This document shows positions 40,669 to 50,727 of a DNA stretch of 64,000 nt, one piece after another. Origin of the DNA: Cupriavidus sp. WGlv3. GTDB taxonomy: Bacteria > Pseudomonadota > Gammaproteobacteria > Burkholderiales > Burkholderiaceae. The notes under the pieces were generated by a model that searched no databases, was not told the origin of the DNA, and saw nothing but the letters and a program-made list of their open reading frames with translations. Numbering within the stretch: the first letter of the stretch is position 1; each line of letters starts with the position of its first letter. A program made the position numbers and the translations under genes. The DNA lies in contig NZ_JALHRX010000004.1 in assembly GCF_023952475.1 (NCBI RefSeq), positions 1 to 64,000 on the forward strand. Direction: 5' to 3'.

Positions 40669-42174
40669 TCAGCTTTGTGATGCAAGGTGGTTGAGCGAGC
40701 GCTTCAGGGCCGCGCGCGCGGCGTCGAGGCGGGCCCGGGTGGCGTCGAGGTGTTCGCGCGCGTGGCGGGTGGCGGCGCGCTGCGCGGCGACGTTGTCGCG
40801 CACCAGTACCGGCGCGGGTCCGCCGGCGGCCATGCGCGCGGCGACGCCTTGTTCGGGATCGAGGCAGCGGGCGACCGCGGCGGCATCCAGCCCGGCCGCG
40901 CGGCCGGCGACGCGCATCGCGGCGGCATCGACCATGTCGGCGCTGATCTCGTCGGCGGGCAAGTGCTGGTCGAGTGCGTCGCGCACCAGGGCACCGACGA
41001 TGTGATGCGCCTGGCGAAACGACATGTCGGCCTCGCGCACCAGCGCATCGGCCAGGTCGGTCGCGGTGGAGAAATCGCGGCGCGCGCGCGCCAGCATGCC
41101 GGCGCGTTGCGGCGTGGCGTTGGCGATCACCAGCCGCAGCAGCGACAGGCAGCGCAGGCATTCGTCGCCGGCCTCCCAGAAGCCGCGCATGCTCTCGCGG
41201 TTGCCGTCGCCCGAGTGCGTGAAATGGCTGCCCTTTAGCGCCGCCAGCGCGCCGGTCAGCAGGCCGATCATATGGCCGCCCTTGCCCTTGAGGTATTCCA
41301 GCACGACCGGGTTCTTCTTCTGCGGCATGATGCTGGAGGTGCCCGCGATGCTGTCCGGGAAGTCGATCAGGCCGAACTCGGGCGTGGCCCAGACGTACAG
41401 GTCCTGCGCCACGCGGCCCCAGCTCACCGCGCCGATGGTGATCGCCGCCAGCATCTCCCAGGCAAAGTCGCGCGAGGCCACCGCGTCGAGCGAGTTCGGC
41501 GCGTGGGTGGAAAACCCCAGCCAGCGTGCCGTGGCCGCGCGGTCGATCGCGAAGGCGGTGCCGGCCAGTGCGCCGGCGCCGAGCGGGCAGGCATCCAGAC
41601 GCGCCAGCGCTTGTTCCATGCGCGCGATATCGCGGCCGAGCGACTCGGCAAAGCCGGCGAGGTAATAGCCATAAGTGATCGGCTGCGCGGCCTGCAGGTG
41701 CGTATAACCGGGCATCACCAACGCGGCATGGGCGTCGGCCTGCTCCAGCGCCACGTTGCGCACCGCCAGCATCGCTTCCAGGATATCCAGCGCCAGGTCG
41801 CGTGCACGCAGCCGGTCATGCGTGGCGAGGATGTCGTTGCGGCTGCGCGCGACATGCAACCTGCCGCCGGCGTCGGCGCCGGCCATCTGCATCAGGTGCG
41901 CTTCGTAGTTGAAGTAGGCGTCCTCGCGCGCGGGATCCAGCGGTACGTTGGCAGGACCCTCGGCTTCGATGCGCAGCAGTGACTGCGCCAGCACCGCGGC
42001 CACGTCCGCCGGGACCAGCCCGGTGCCATGCAGCATCAGCAGGTGGGCCTGATTGACATCGGTCAGGTAGCGAAAGCCGCTGCCGAATTCGCGCATCAGG
42101 CGTGGCAGGTAGATGTGCTCGCATACCTCGGCGGCGGTGGGCTGGGTCAGGCGTCGGCTGACTTTGGATTCCAT
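40669..42174 (-). CDS. ArgH-like lyase (argininosuccinate lyase family), catabolic paralogue
   Basis: A 501-residue member of the fumarase/aspartase superfamily, longer than typical housekeeping ArgH (about 460-470). Conserved regions: LHVARSRNDILAT, MPGYTHLQAAQP with the catalytic His, and the signature loop AGTSSIMPQKKNPVVLEY carrying the catalytic Ser. The family splits C-N bonds by anti elimination, usually giving fumarate. Because it is paired with a Bug receptor and a divergent LysR regulator and no arginine genes are nearby, I infer a catabolic role on an N-substituted aspartate-like compound, as known for EDDS lyase, which is also ArgH-like. Confidence 0.82.
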   Translation of the reverse strand: MESKVSRRLTQPTAAEVCEHIYLPRLMREFGSGFRYLTDVNQAHLLMLHGTGLVPADVAAVLAQSLLRIEAEGPANVPLDPAREDAYFNYEAHLMQMAGADAGGRLHVARSRNDILATHDRLRARDLALDILEAMLAVRNVALEQADAHAALVMPGYTHLQAAQPITYGYYLAGFAESLGRDIARMEQALARLDACPLGAGALAGTAFAIDRAATARWLGFSTHAPNSLDAVASRDFAWEMLAAITIGAVSWGRVAQDLYVWATPEFGLIDFPDSIAGTSSIMPQKKNPVVLEYLKGKGGHMIGLLTGALAALKGSHFTHSGDGNRESMRGFWEAGDECLRCLSLLRLVIANATPQRAGMLARARRDFSTATDLADALVREADMSFRQAHHIVGALVRDALDQHLPADEISADMVDAAAMRVAGRAAGLDAAAVARCLDPEQGVAARMAAGGPAPVLVRDNVAAQRAATRHAREHLDATRARLDAARAALKRSLNHLASQS

Positions 42175-42305
42175 GCTGTGTGATCTCCGAAACGATGGAG
42201 CAAGTATGGAAATCCGCTGTCTATATCGTCAAATCAGCATTCTTACCATGTCTATACGGATTTGATATGCTGCGTGCAAGCCGCTGACCCCAACCGTCGC
42301 CAGCC
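42175..42305. promoter_or_regulatory. Divergent LysR/ArgH-like promoter with repeated TGTCTATA
   Basis: The octamer TGTCTATA occurs at 42218-42225 and 42249-42256, 31 bases apart, in AT-rich DNA between the two divergent starts. Spacing of about three helical turns would suit a LysR tetramer. Confidence 0.35.
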
Positions 42306-43181
42306 ATGAACTACAAGCAGATCGAAGCGTTCCGTGCCGTCATGCTGACGCGCTCGATGACCGAAGCCGCCGCGCAGCTCCATACCTCGCAGCCCAACAT
42401 CAGCCGCGTGATCGGGCAACTGGAACGCGAGGCGGGCTTCCGGCTGTTCGAGCGCGTCGGCAACCGGCTCGCGCCAACCGACGAAGCCGAGGCCTTGTTT
42501 TTCGATGTGGAGCGCTCTTTCGTCGGCCTCGACAGCCTGCGCGCGTCGGCACGGTCGATCCGTGAGTCGGGCGTGGGCACGCTGCGCATCGGCACCGTGC
42601 CGTCGATCGCAATGAGCGTGATGCCTCAGGCCATCCTGGCCTTCCGCGAGCGCTATCCGGACGTGCCGATCGCCGTGCATACGAACGATTCGCCCACGGT
42701 GGCCAAATGGACCGCGGCGCGCTTCTGCGATATCGGGCTGGTGTCGTACCTGGCCGATACCACCGGCATCCGCAGCAAGTTGCTGCGCCGCGAGGACGGC
42801 GTGTGCATCGTGCCGGCGACGCACCGGCTGGCGCGCAAGCGCCGCCTTCACGCCAGCGACCTCGATGGCGAGCGCTTTATCTCGCTGACGCATGGCGACG
42901 GCACCCGCGCCACCGTCGACGCCGCATTCGTGCCGGGTGACCGGCGCGTGCTGACGCTGGAGACGCCTTATGCGGCCACCATCTGCACGATGGTGGGCAT
43001 GGGGTTGGGCGTCAGCGTGGTCAACCCGCTGGTGGTGCGCAGCCTGAAGCCGGCGGGCGTCAAGGCGATTCCGTTCGAGCCGGTCATCGCTTTCGAGAGC
43101 CACATCCTGTTCAATCCGCAGCGGCCGGTGCCGGCGCTGGCGCAGTGGTTTCTGGAATGCCTGCGGAAGGTTACCGGATAA
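42306..43181 (+). CDS. LysR-family transcriptional regulator
   Basis: A 291-residue LysR regulator: winged helix MNYKQIEAFRAVMLTRSMTEAA..HTSQPNISRVIGQLE and an effector domain from residue 90. The wording resembles regulators of amino acid or opine catabolism (LysR/OccR-like). Divergent from the ArgH-like/Bug operon and almost certainly its regulator. ATG 42306 is the only fitting start. Confidence 0.9.
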   Translation: MNYKQIEAFRAVMLTRSMTEAAAQLHTSQPNISRVIGQLEREAGFRLFERVGNRLAPTDEAEALFFDVERSFVGLDSLRASARSIRESGVGTLRIGTVPSIAMSVMPQAILAFRERYPDVPIAVHTNDSPTVAKWTAARFCDIGLVSYLADTTGIRSKLLRREDGVCIVPATHRLARKRRLHASDLDGERFISLTHGDGTRATVDAAFVPGDRRVLTLETPYAATICTMVGMGLGVSVVNPLVVRSLKPAGVKAIPFEPVIAFESHILFNPQRPVPALAQWFLECLRKVTG

Positions 43182-43362
43182 GTGGCAAGCAGCGGGCGTC
43201 TGAACCTGATTGGAAATTCACGGATCGGCTGCTTGCGACCCATCTGAGTCATAGCGACTTGCGCACTGTCCGTCTGGCATGAGCCTTGTTGCGGACGGTT
43301 TCCTTGGGCGTCCGATCCCTGCACAATGCTCCGCCAGACTATCCGACGCTGGGTGCCCAGCG

Positions 43363-43677
43363 TCATGAACACACTGCGCGCCGTTCGAGTTGCGGTATTG
43401 TCCTTTCATGAGACCATGTCGAGCCGATGGACGCCGAAACGACGATAGCGGGAACGTTGATATGGCACTGATCGGCCCGCAGGGCTGTCTCAAGAAGGTG
43501 TAGCCTGGTGCACTGTTCCTGTCGGCAATGGTGTCGCTGTTCAGCAATGAGAGCCTGCATGCGAACCTGCATCGCATCGTTGGCCTCGCCCGCCACGCGG
43601 AATATGTCAGGCGAGGCCAATGCAATGATGCCGAACAGACCCAGACTGAGCAGAAGGGGACTGGTCGCGCTTTGCAT
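43363..43677 (-). CDS. Small putative membrane or secreted protein
   Basis: A 104-residue ORF starting MQSATSPLLLSLGLFGIIALASPDIFRVAG, which gives one hydrophobic helix or signal peptide. GGGAGA lies seven bases upstream of ATG 43677 and the start is 18 bases after the reductase stop, so it could be the last gene of the Rieske operon. The second half has no recognisable pattern, and the gene may be spurious or shortened. The stretch 43182-43362 after it shows nothing. Confidence 0.4.
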   Translation of the reverse strand: MQSATSPLLLSLGLFGIIALASPDIFRVAGEANDAMQVRMQALIAEQRHHCRQEQCTRLHLLETALRADQCHINVPAIVVSASIGSTWSHERTIPQLERRAVCS

Positions 43678-43695
43678 GCCGGTCTCCCGTTCGGT

Positions 43696-44688
43696 TCAGA
43701 GATCAAGCACCAGCGTCCCACCGCATCCCCCAGACACACACGGGGTCATGTAGTTCTCGCGCTCGCTTTCATCGAGGATGAAATCCTGATGGTCGATGGC
43801 GCCTCCCAGATGCCGCACCTTGCACGTCCCGCATAGTCCCGAATTGCACGACGTTTCAAGCGGTGCGCCGGCTGCCTGCAGTGCTTCGGCGAGATTTTCG
43901 CCCGACGCGACCGTCAGCGTTGTTCCCGTGCGTACGAGTTTCACGCTATACCCTACGGCGGGTGTCTCGCCTTCTGGCGACGCGGGCTTGGCCGGGGCCT
44001 TGAAGTGCTCGCAGTGGACAAGTTCCGACGGCCAATGAGCGGCAGCATCCGCGCAGGCCTGCATGAATCCAGCCGGGCCGCAGTAGTAGATATGCGTATC
44101 CGGCTCGGGGTGCTTCAGGAGCTTGGCGATGTTCAGCCCCTTCTTCGGATCTCCACCATCAAAGTGACAGTGGATCTTGCCGATGCACGCGATGTTTCGC
44201 AGTTCAGCCTCGAAGGCAGCGTATTGAGGGCCCTTCGCGCAGTAGTGCAATTCGTAGGCCACCGATTTTGCTTCCAGCCTATGCACCATCGCCTTGAGGG
44301 GTGTCACGCCGATCCCACCGGCGAGCATGATGATCTTTTCCGCGCCTTCGGCCAGTGGGAAGTTGTTGCGCGGAACGCTGACCTTGACGCGGTTGGGAAC
44401 GCGCAACGCTTCGTGCATACCCCGTGATCCGCCGCGCCCGGCTTCGTCCCGAAGCACTGCCACCACGTAGCGGTGGCGTTCTTCAGGACTGTTGCAAAGG
44501 GAATACTGGCGAATCACGCCCGGTGCGATATGGACATCGATATGAGCGCCTGCGGTAAAGGCGGGCAGGTCGTTGCCATCGGCATCCACAAACTCATAGG
44601 AATTGATGCCTGTGGCTTCCATGCGGACTTGCCGCAGGACGAGTTCAAGATGCGTGAGCGCATCGCGCTCGGCGAGGGGGGCGTTCAT
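43696..44688 (-). CDS. PDR/VanB-type oxygenase reductase (FMN, NAD, 2Fe-2S)
   Basis: A 330-residue electron-transfer protein of the phthalate-dioxygenase-reductase type. The flavin domain has RQYSLCNSPEER, the NAD domain IIMLAGGIGVTPLKAM and YYCGPAGFM, and the C-terminal plant-type ferredoxin has CNSGLCGTCKVRHLGG plus the distal Cys in YMTPCVSGG. It takes electrons from NAD(P)H and feeds the Rieske oxygenase encoded 63 bases upstream on the same strand. Confidence 0.92.
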   Translation of the reverse strand: MNAPLAERDALTHLELVLRQVRMEATGINSYEFVDADGNDLPAFTAGAHIDVHIAPGVIRQYSLCNSPEERHRYVVAVLRDEAGRGGSRGMHEALRVPNRVKVSVPRNNFPLAEGAEKIIMLAGGIGVTPLKAMVHRLEAKSVAYELHYCAKGPQYAAFEAELRNIACIGKIHCHFDGGDPKKGLNIAKLLKHPEPDTHIYYCGPAGFMQACADAAAHWPSELVHCEHFKAPAKPASPEGETPAVGYSVKLVRTGTTLTVASGENLAEALQAAGAPLETSCNSGLCGTCKVRHLGGAIDHQDFILDESERENYMTPCVSGGCGGTLVLDL

Positions 44689-44751
44689 GATGTGGTCTCC
44701 AGGGACATCGGCCGGGCGATGCAGTGCCGCCCGGCATTGTCTTCCGCGGCT

Positions 44752-46305
44752 TCAGGCCTTGAGGCTTTGCTCCAGTTCCTCGAACCTGGCTTTCACGAAG
44801 GCCGCACGTTCCGCACCCTTGAGGCCATCGGCTTCTGTGATGATGGCCACCGCCTTGCGGGCCAACAGGCGGCGGTTTGCGACCTCCTGCTCCATGGAGT
44901 CCGCCTGCGGCAGCTCGAAGACGTTTCCAGCGCAGTAGCTGTTCGGCGCACCGCCCACATCGCGCAGCCATTGCGCGAAGCCGTGGGCGGCAGCCGCGGC
45001 GTTGGAGCCACGCACTGCTTCGCGCAGCATCTTGCGAAAGGCGTAGAGGCCGGCGTCGAACTTGGTGGGATTCTCCAGCGCGTGCACGGCGATCGGACGC
45101 TGGCTGATAATGGCTTCGTAGTCGCCCGGGGCGTACTGCGCATCCTTGTAGTTGGCGCGCTCGCGGTGGTTCGGCGGGATCGGCGGCATGTCCTCTAGCT
45201 TGTACTTGCCAAAACGTTCAGGGCGACGCATTGCCACCTGGCCGTCCAGGAAGTCGATGGATTCGTATCCGACCAGTTCCTTGTTGCCCACGCCGCGCGT
45301 GTCGATACCGGGACCCATCACGCGCCAGCCGATCATCTTGCTGTTCTCGTCGTCGACGGGCACCGTCCACCGGATGATATGGAAGCGGCTGAACAGCTTC
45401 TTTGTCGAGCCATCTTCCGAGGTGTAGGCGTGCAGGCTCAGATTCGGCAGCACTTGATGCTGGATGCGCAGGAACATCTTGTCCTTGTCCACGCGACGCG
45501 CTCCCGCACAGGCCAGACCGCGTCCCTGGTGGACGGGAATGAATTGCATGTCGGGCGCCACTTCCATGGAGGCCGCGCCAACTTCGTCGAATGTTGTGCT
45601 CTGGAAGTGCCCGCCAACGACATTCTTGGCCGCGTGCAGTGCGGTTGGGTGGAAGTTGTCCGCCGCGTTGTCCTGTACCTGAAGCCAATTGCAGTGTTGG
45701 AAGTTGCTATAGGGCACGAGTTCGTCGCCCGGCATGACCGTGAAGTCCTGTTCCCACTCGGGAAAGGGCGGCTCCTCCTCGGGCGGGCCCATGTACGCGA
45801 ATACAAGGCCATTGCGCTCGATGGCCTTGTAGGCGCCCTGGCGAATGGAGCAGGAGTACTTCTCCGCCTCTTTCTCCTCCCCGGCAGGAAAGGGGACATG
45901 GAGGCAAGCGCCATCCACGTCGAACACCATCCCGTGATAGCAGCACTTGATGCCGCGCTCCTGGATGGCGCCGTATTCGAGCGAAGCACCGCGATGCACG
46001 CAATGGGCGTGAAGCACGCCCACACGGCCGCTGCCGTCGCGGAACGCAACCAGTTCCTCGCTCAGGATCTTGAGGAAGCGCGGCGTGTCGGTCAGTTCCA
46101 TCGACATGCACACGGGATGCCAGAAGCGGCGCATGTATTCGCCGGTGGGCGTGCCCGGCCCGGTTTCGGTGAGCTCCGGGTCGTGACCCGGCACGCGGCT
46201 GGTGTAGTAGCCGCCATAGGGAATCAGCTTTTTTGCCGTGGGCGTAGCGGTGTTGCCGCCGGCGGTTTGTCCTGCGTCGTGCTTGTCGAAAGGCGTTGCC
46301 ATCAT
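44752..46305 (-). CDS. Rieske non-heme iron oxygenase, phthalate-dioxygenase type
   Basis: A 517-residue terminal oxygenase. The Rieske cluster ligands are Cys102/His104 (HCVHRGAS) and Cys121/His124 (CCYHG); the mononuclear iron ligands are His219 and His224 in DNAADNFHPTALH with bridging Asp216. It is longer than most homologues of this class because of an extra C-terminal helical region (MLREAVRGSNAAAAAHGFAQWL). It hydroxylates or demethylates an aromatic acid; the substrate is unknown. AGGAGA precedes ATG 46305. A GntR-type operator lies 37-58 bases upstream, identical in 15 bases to one at the reductoisomerase gene. Confidence 0.88.
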   Translation of the reverse strand: MMATPFDKHDAGQTAGGNTATPTAKKLIPYGGYYTSRVPGHDPELTETGPGTPTGEYMRRFWHPVCMSMELTDTPRFLKILSEELVAFRDGSGRVGVLHAHCVHRGASLEYGAIQERGIKCCYHGMVFDVDGACLHVPFPAGEEKEAEKYSCSIRQGAYKAIERNGLVFAYMGPPEEEPPFPEWEQDFTVMPGDELVPYSNFQHCNWLQVQDNAADNFHPTALHAAKNVVGGHFQSTTFDEVGAASMEVAPDMQFIPVHQGRGLACAGARRVDKDKMFLRIQHQVLPNLSLHAYTSEDGSTKKLFSRFHIIRWTVPVDDENSKMIGWRVMGPGIDTRGVGNKELVGYESIDFLDGQVAMRRPERFGKYKLEDMPPIPPNHRERANYKDAQYAPGDYEAIISQRPIAVHALENPTKFDAGLYAFRKMLREAVRGSNAAAAAHGFAQWLRDVGGAPNSYCAGNVFELPQADSMEQEVANRRLLARKAVAIITEADGLKGAERAAFVKARFEELEQSLKA

Positions 46306-46341
46306 AAGTCTCCTGGGGGTCGTAGTTTTCTGGTTACTGGA

Positions 46342-46356
46342 TTCTGAACTCTGTAT
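46342..46356. promoter_or_regulatory. GntR operator copy upstream of the Rieske operon
   Basis: TTCTGAACTCTGTAT here equals, base for base, 47470-47484 before the reductoisomerase gene; the right half (CCAAAGTATA) is degenerate. It lies 37 bases from the Rieske start codon, so the same repressor probably controls both transcripts. Confidence 0.6.
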
Positions 46357-46425
46357 CCAAAGTATAGGCGCGGACCAGGGCGTTGCAAGTACGGGTTAAC
46401 GCCTGTGAGCCGCGCTCGGAATCAG

Positions 46426-47496
<1,071 letters not shown>

Positions 47497-47579
47497 TTGT
47501 TGGCGTGACCGTTCCCAAAGTCAAGGGGAAATCCATTTCGCCGCCGAGATTGCAATGGGCGCGCCGCTCGACCACAATG

Positions 47580-47593
47580 CTCTGAATACAGAG
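47580..47593. promoter_or_regulatory. GntR operator core before the GntR gene
   Basis: CTCTGAATACAGAG is the exact reverse complement of the palindrome core CTCTGTATTCAGAG at 47477-47490, placed 17 bases before the regulator start. It suggests autoregulation. Confidence 0.65.
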
Positions 47594-47609
47594 TGCAAAG
47601 GCAGTCACC

Positions 47610-48296
47610 ATGGCAACCACCCTTCCGAAAATTCAGACCCGTCCTGACTATGTCGATGAGGTCTACAAGATGCTTCTCGATGCGATCAGCGATGGCACGC
47701 TTGCGCCTGGCACACGCCTCACCCAGGAAGAGATCGCTGACCAGATGCAGGTATCTCGCTCGCCCGTGATTCAGGCTCTGCGCATGCTGAAGAAGGACGG
47801 CTTCGTCCAAGACGCGCCGGGGCGGGGAGTTCTCGTCACGCCTCTCGATGCCGAGGCAGTGGGCCAACTCTACGAAATCCGCGGTTCTCTGGATGCACTG
47901 GCTGCCCGGCTGGCAGCCAAGCGCCACTTCCGGGTCGATCCCAAGATCATCGCCAATGGCCGTCGCGCCGCTCGCGGCAAGGACGTCAAGGCGATGATGG
48001 ATGCAGACATGGAGTTCCACAATGCGATCTACCGTGCGGCGGGGAATCCGTTCCTGGAGCAGAGCGCTCAGAACTACTGGATGCATCTGCGCCGTGCCAT
48101 GGGTGCGGTGTTGCAGTCGTCCGCTCAACAGCGTCAGACCATCTGGGACGAACATGAAGCCATTGCCGAGGCCATTGCCGCTGGTGACGCTGCGCGCGCA
48201 GCCGAACTGACCGATGTGCACACGACCCAGGCCCGGGAAAATCTGACGCGCCGGCTGGACGAGTATTTCTCGGATACTCGCCAGACGGCCGCGTAA
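47610..48296 (+). CDS. GntR-family regulator, FadR/FCD subfamily
   Basis: A 228-residue regulator: winged helix at residues 10-75 (LAPGTRLTQEEIADQMQVSRSPVIQALRML) and an FCD effector domain (LYEIRGSLDALAARLAA, DMEFHNAIYRAAGNPFLEQ, HEAIAEAIAAGDAARAAEL) with conserved metal-binding residues. Divergent from the reductoisomerase gene. Three related CTCTGTAT-type sites in front of this gene, ilvC-like and the Rieske operon define a small regulon. Confidence 0.9.
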   Translation: MATTLPKIQTRPDYVDEVYKMLLDAISDGTLAPGTRLTQEEIADQMQVSRSPVIQALRMLKKDGFVQDAPGRGVLVTPLDAEAVGQLYEIRGSLDALAARLAAKRHFRVDPKIIANGRRAARGKDVKAMMDADMEFHNAIYRAAGNPFLEQSAQNYWMHLRRAMGAVLQSSAQQRQTIWDEHEAIAEAIAAGDAARAAELTDVHTTQARENLTRRLDEYFSDTRQTAA

Positions 48297-48306
48297 GTGC
48301 CTCGGC

Positions 48307-49626
48307 TTATCGACGGCTGGCCTTGTCAGGGTTGACAAGCTTGGCTGGCACGGCAAACACCAGCGCCCCGCCGATGACCAGGCTTGCAGCAAGCACCAGC
48401 ACGCCATTGCCCGTGGTACCTGTGGAGGTCTGCACCCAGCCGATCAGGTATGGGCTGATCACCCCCGAAATGCTGCCGACCGAGTTCGCCAGCGCGATGC
48501 CGGCCGCTGCGGCAGCGCCCCCGAGAATGGCGGGCGGCAGTGTCCAGAACTGGGAAATCGTCGTCATGATGCCCATCGTGCCAATCGTCAGTGCCAGCAT
48601 CGCGACGGCCGTGTTGTTGGCATAGGCGACACTCACGCAGAGGCCCACCGCGCCGAGTACGCCTGGCACGGTCAAATGCCAACGCCGTTCGCCGCGACTG
48701 TCCGAGCTCTGGCCTACCAGGATCATTGAGACCGTAGCGGCCGCATAGGGAATGGCAGATAGCAAGCCAATGTCGAGCGGGTTAGATACGCCACTGGCTT
48801 TGACGATCGTCGGCAGCCAGAAGCTGACGCCGTAAAGTCCCATGGTGAAGAAAAAGTAGATCACGCTGAGCAGCAGGATTTTCGGATTGGTCAGGCCATC
48901 GCGCACGGAGTGCAGTGCGTGTCCCTTGTTCTCCGCTGCCAGATTCGCCTCGATCATCGATCGCTGCGAACTGCTGAGCCATTTGGCATCGGCGACTTTG
49001 TCGTCGAGATAGAAGTAGGCCACGATGCCAATCAGCACGGTGGGAATGCCTTCCAGCAGGAACAGCCACTGCCAGCCCGCCCAACCGTGTGAGCCGTGCA
49101 TCGAACTCATGATCCAGCCCGATAGCGGGCCACCGATGACGCCGGACATCGGGATACCCGTCAGGAACAGGGCGGTGACCTTGCTGCGGCGCGAGGCAGG
49201 GAACCAGTACGTCAGGTAGAGCAGGATGGCCGGAATGAAACCGGCTTCAGCCACGCCGAGCAGGAAGCGCATGATGTAGAAGCTCGTCGGTGTCGTGACG
49301 AACATCATCGCGGCAGAGATAAGCCCCCATGTCACCATGATCCGTGCGATCCATCGCCGTGCGCCCACGCGCAGCAAGATCAGATTGCTGGGCACCTCAA
49401 AAAGCAGGTAGCCCACGAAGAAGATGCCGGCGCCCAGGCCGTAGACGGCGTCGCTCAAGCCAAGGTCCTGCATCATCTGCAGCTTCGCATACCCGACGTT
49501 GATCCGGTCGAGGTACGCGCACATGTAGCAGAGGAAGAGGAACGGCAAGAGCCGCCACATGACCTTTGAATAGGTTTCGGATTCGGTGGGGACGAAGGGC
49601 GTCACCACGCTCGCTGGTGTTTGCAT
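48307..49626 (-). CDS. MFS transporter, anion:cation symporter (ACS) family
   Basis: A 439-residue transporter with 12 predicted helices, starting WRLLPFLFLCYMCAYLDRINVGYAKL and with LLFEVPSNLILLRVGARRWIARIMVTWG and FLLGVAEAGFIPAILLYLTYWFP, the pattern of phthalate/4-hydroxyphenylacetate/glucarate permeases. AGGAGA precedes ATG 49626. It should import the acid degraded by the Rieske/aldolase genes. It is followed convergently by GntR and preceded by the aldolase gene on the same strand. Confidence 0.9.
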   Translation of the reverse strand: MQTPASVVTPFVPTESETYSKVMWRLLPFLFLCYMCAYLDRINVGYAKLQMMQDLGLSDAVYGLGAGIFFVGYLLFEVPSNLILLRVGARRWIARIMVTWGLISAAMMFVTTPTSFYIMRFLLGVAEAGFIPAILLYLTYWFPASRRSKVTALFLTGIPMSGVIGGPLSGWIMSSMHGSHGWAGWQWLFLLEGIPTVLIGIVAYFYLDDKVADAKWLSSSQRSMIEANLAAENKGHALHSVRDGLTNPKILLLSVIYFFFTMGLYGVSFWLPTIVKASGVSNPLDIGLLSAIPYAAATVSMILVGQSSDSRGERRWHLTVPGVLGAVGLCVSVAYANNTAVAMLALTIGTMGIMTTISQFWTLPPAILGGAAAAAGIALANSVGSISGVISPYLIGWVQTSTGTTGNGVLVLAASLVIGGALVFAVPAKLVNPDKASRR

Positions 49627-49744
49627 GGGGGGTCTCCTAGGGCTTAGTTATGGATATGGGAGAGCGGACCGCTGGTGGCTGTCGCCGTCGACGATGGCGG
49701 CCCGCTTCGAGACCGCGAGGGCGCGGCCTGTGCAACGGTGAAGG

Positions 49745-50587
49745 TCAGTCGAACATGTCGGGCTGGGTGAGACGAAGGTGGTCCCAGATGGGCTGGAAAT
49801 GCAGCCAGCCGATGTAGTCGCTGCCCACGTGCTCGCGGCTGTATCGCGCGCGTTCAGGCGTCACCAGGTGCGGCTTGATGCCGGTCGCCTCGATCATCAG
49901 TTGCTGCTTGCAGCAGCGTTCCAGCGCGATGAACCAGAAGGCGGCTGCCTCGATGCTGTGACGACTGGCGGTCAGCAGGCCATGGTTCTGGTGGATGGCC
50001 GCCTTGACGCCGGCGAACGCGTTGGCCACCTTGTGCCCACCCTTGACCTCGACGGCTACCTTGCCGGCTTCCTCGCCAATCACCACATGGTCCTCGAAGA
50101 ATGCGCACGCGTCCTGGGTGATCGGTTCGATGGGCTTGCCGAGCGCGGCAAATGCGGTGCCATATTCCGTGTGGGCGTGACACATGGCCACGATGTCCTG
50201 GTGCATCTCGTGCACAGCAGCGTGCAACACAAAGCCGGCGCGGTTGATCGCGTACTCGCCTTCGACCACACGACCTTCGTGGTCGGCGCAAATCAGGTTC
50301 GAGACGTTGACTTGCGCGAAATGCACAGCCATGGGATTGGTCCAGTAAAGCTCGGGGTGCTCCGGGTCACGCACGGTCAGGTGACCGGCAAAGCCATAGT
50401 CGAGACGTTCAAGTGCGAACGCGCGGCAGGCGGCCACCAGCCGTTCCTTGCGATGCTGCCGCTCCTCCGCGAACGTTGCAAAGGTCTGGACCGACGGGTA
50501 GATCAGCCCCATCTGTTCAGGCTGGTAAATGGACGTGCGCTCCTGGGTATTGAAAACCTGCGGGGCGCGTTCGAGTACGGCTGCCAT
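49745..50587 (-). CDS. Class II aldolase/adducin-family enzyme
   Basis: A 280-residue protein of the class II aldolase family. Zinc ligands are in MCHAHTEYG and NHGLLTASRHS, and the N-terminal LVAACRAFALERLDYGFAGHLTVRDPEHPELYW is typical. Members split or decarboxylate small hydroxy acids, but related proteins without aldolase activity exist. Its gene precedes the MFS gene by about 120 bases on the same strand and is divergent from a LysR gene, which likely regulates it. Confidence 0.85.
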   Translation of the reverse strand: MAAVLERAPQVFNTQERTSIYQPEQMGLIYPSVQTFATFAEERQHRKERLVAACRAFALERLDYGFAGHLTVRDPEHPELYWTNPMAVHFAQVNVSNLICADHEGRVVEGEYAINRAGFVLHAAVHEMHQDIVAMCHAHTEYGTAFAALGKPIEPITQDACAFFEDHVVIGEEAGKVAVEVKGGHKVANAFAGVKAAIHQNHGLLTASRHSIEAAAFWFIALERCCKQQLMIEATGIKPHLVTPERARYSREHVGSDYIGWLHFQPIWDHLRLTQPDMFD

Positions 50588-50702
50588 GTCAACTCCACGG
50601 TGAGAATCAGGTTAGGGACTATTGGTATTCGCGGGACGCTTCCTGCCGTCTGCGGTACGGCTTTATAGTCGGCGCAGGGAAGTGTGTTGACAAACGATGG
50701 GT

Positions 50703-50720
50703 GTTCATGAAAGCATGAAC
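50703..50720. promoter_or_regulatory. Inverted repeat GTTCATG-N4-CATGAAC between aldolase and LysR genes
   Basis: The 7-4-7 perfect palindrome lies eight bases before ATG 50728 of the LysR gene; a further GGTTCATG follows at 50723-50730. Position suits autoregulation by the LysR protein and control of the divergent aldolase. Confidence 0.45.
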
Positions 50721-50727
50721 TGGGTTC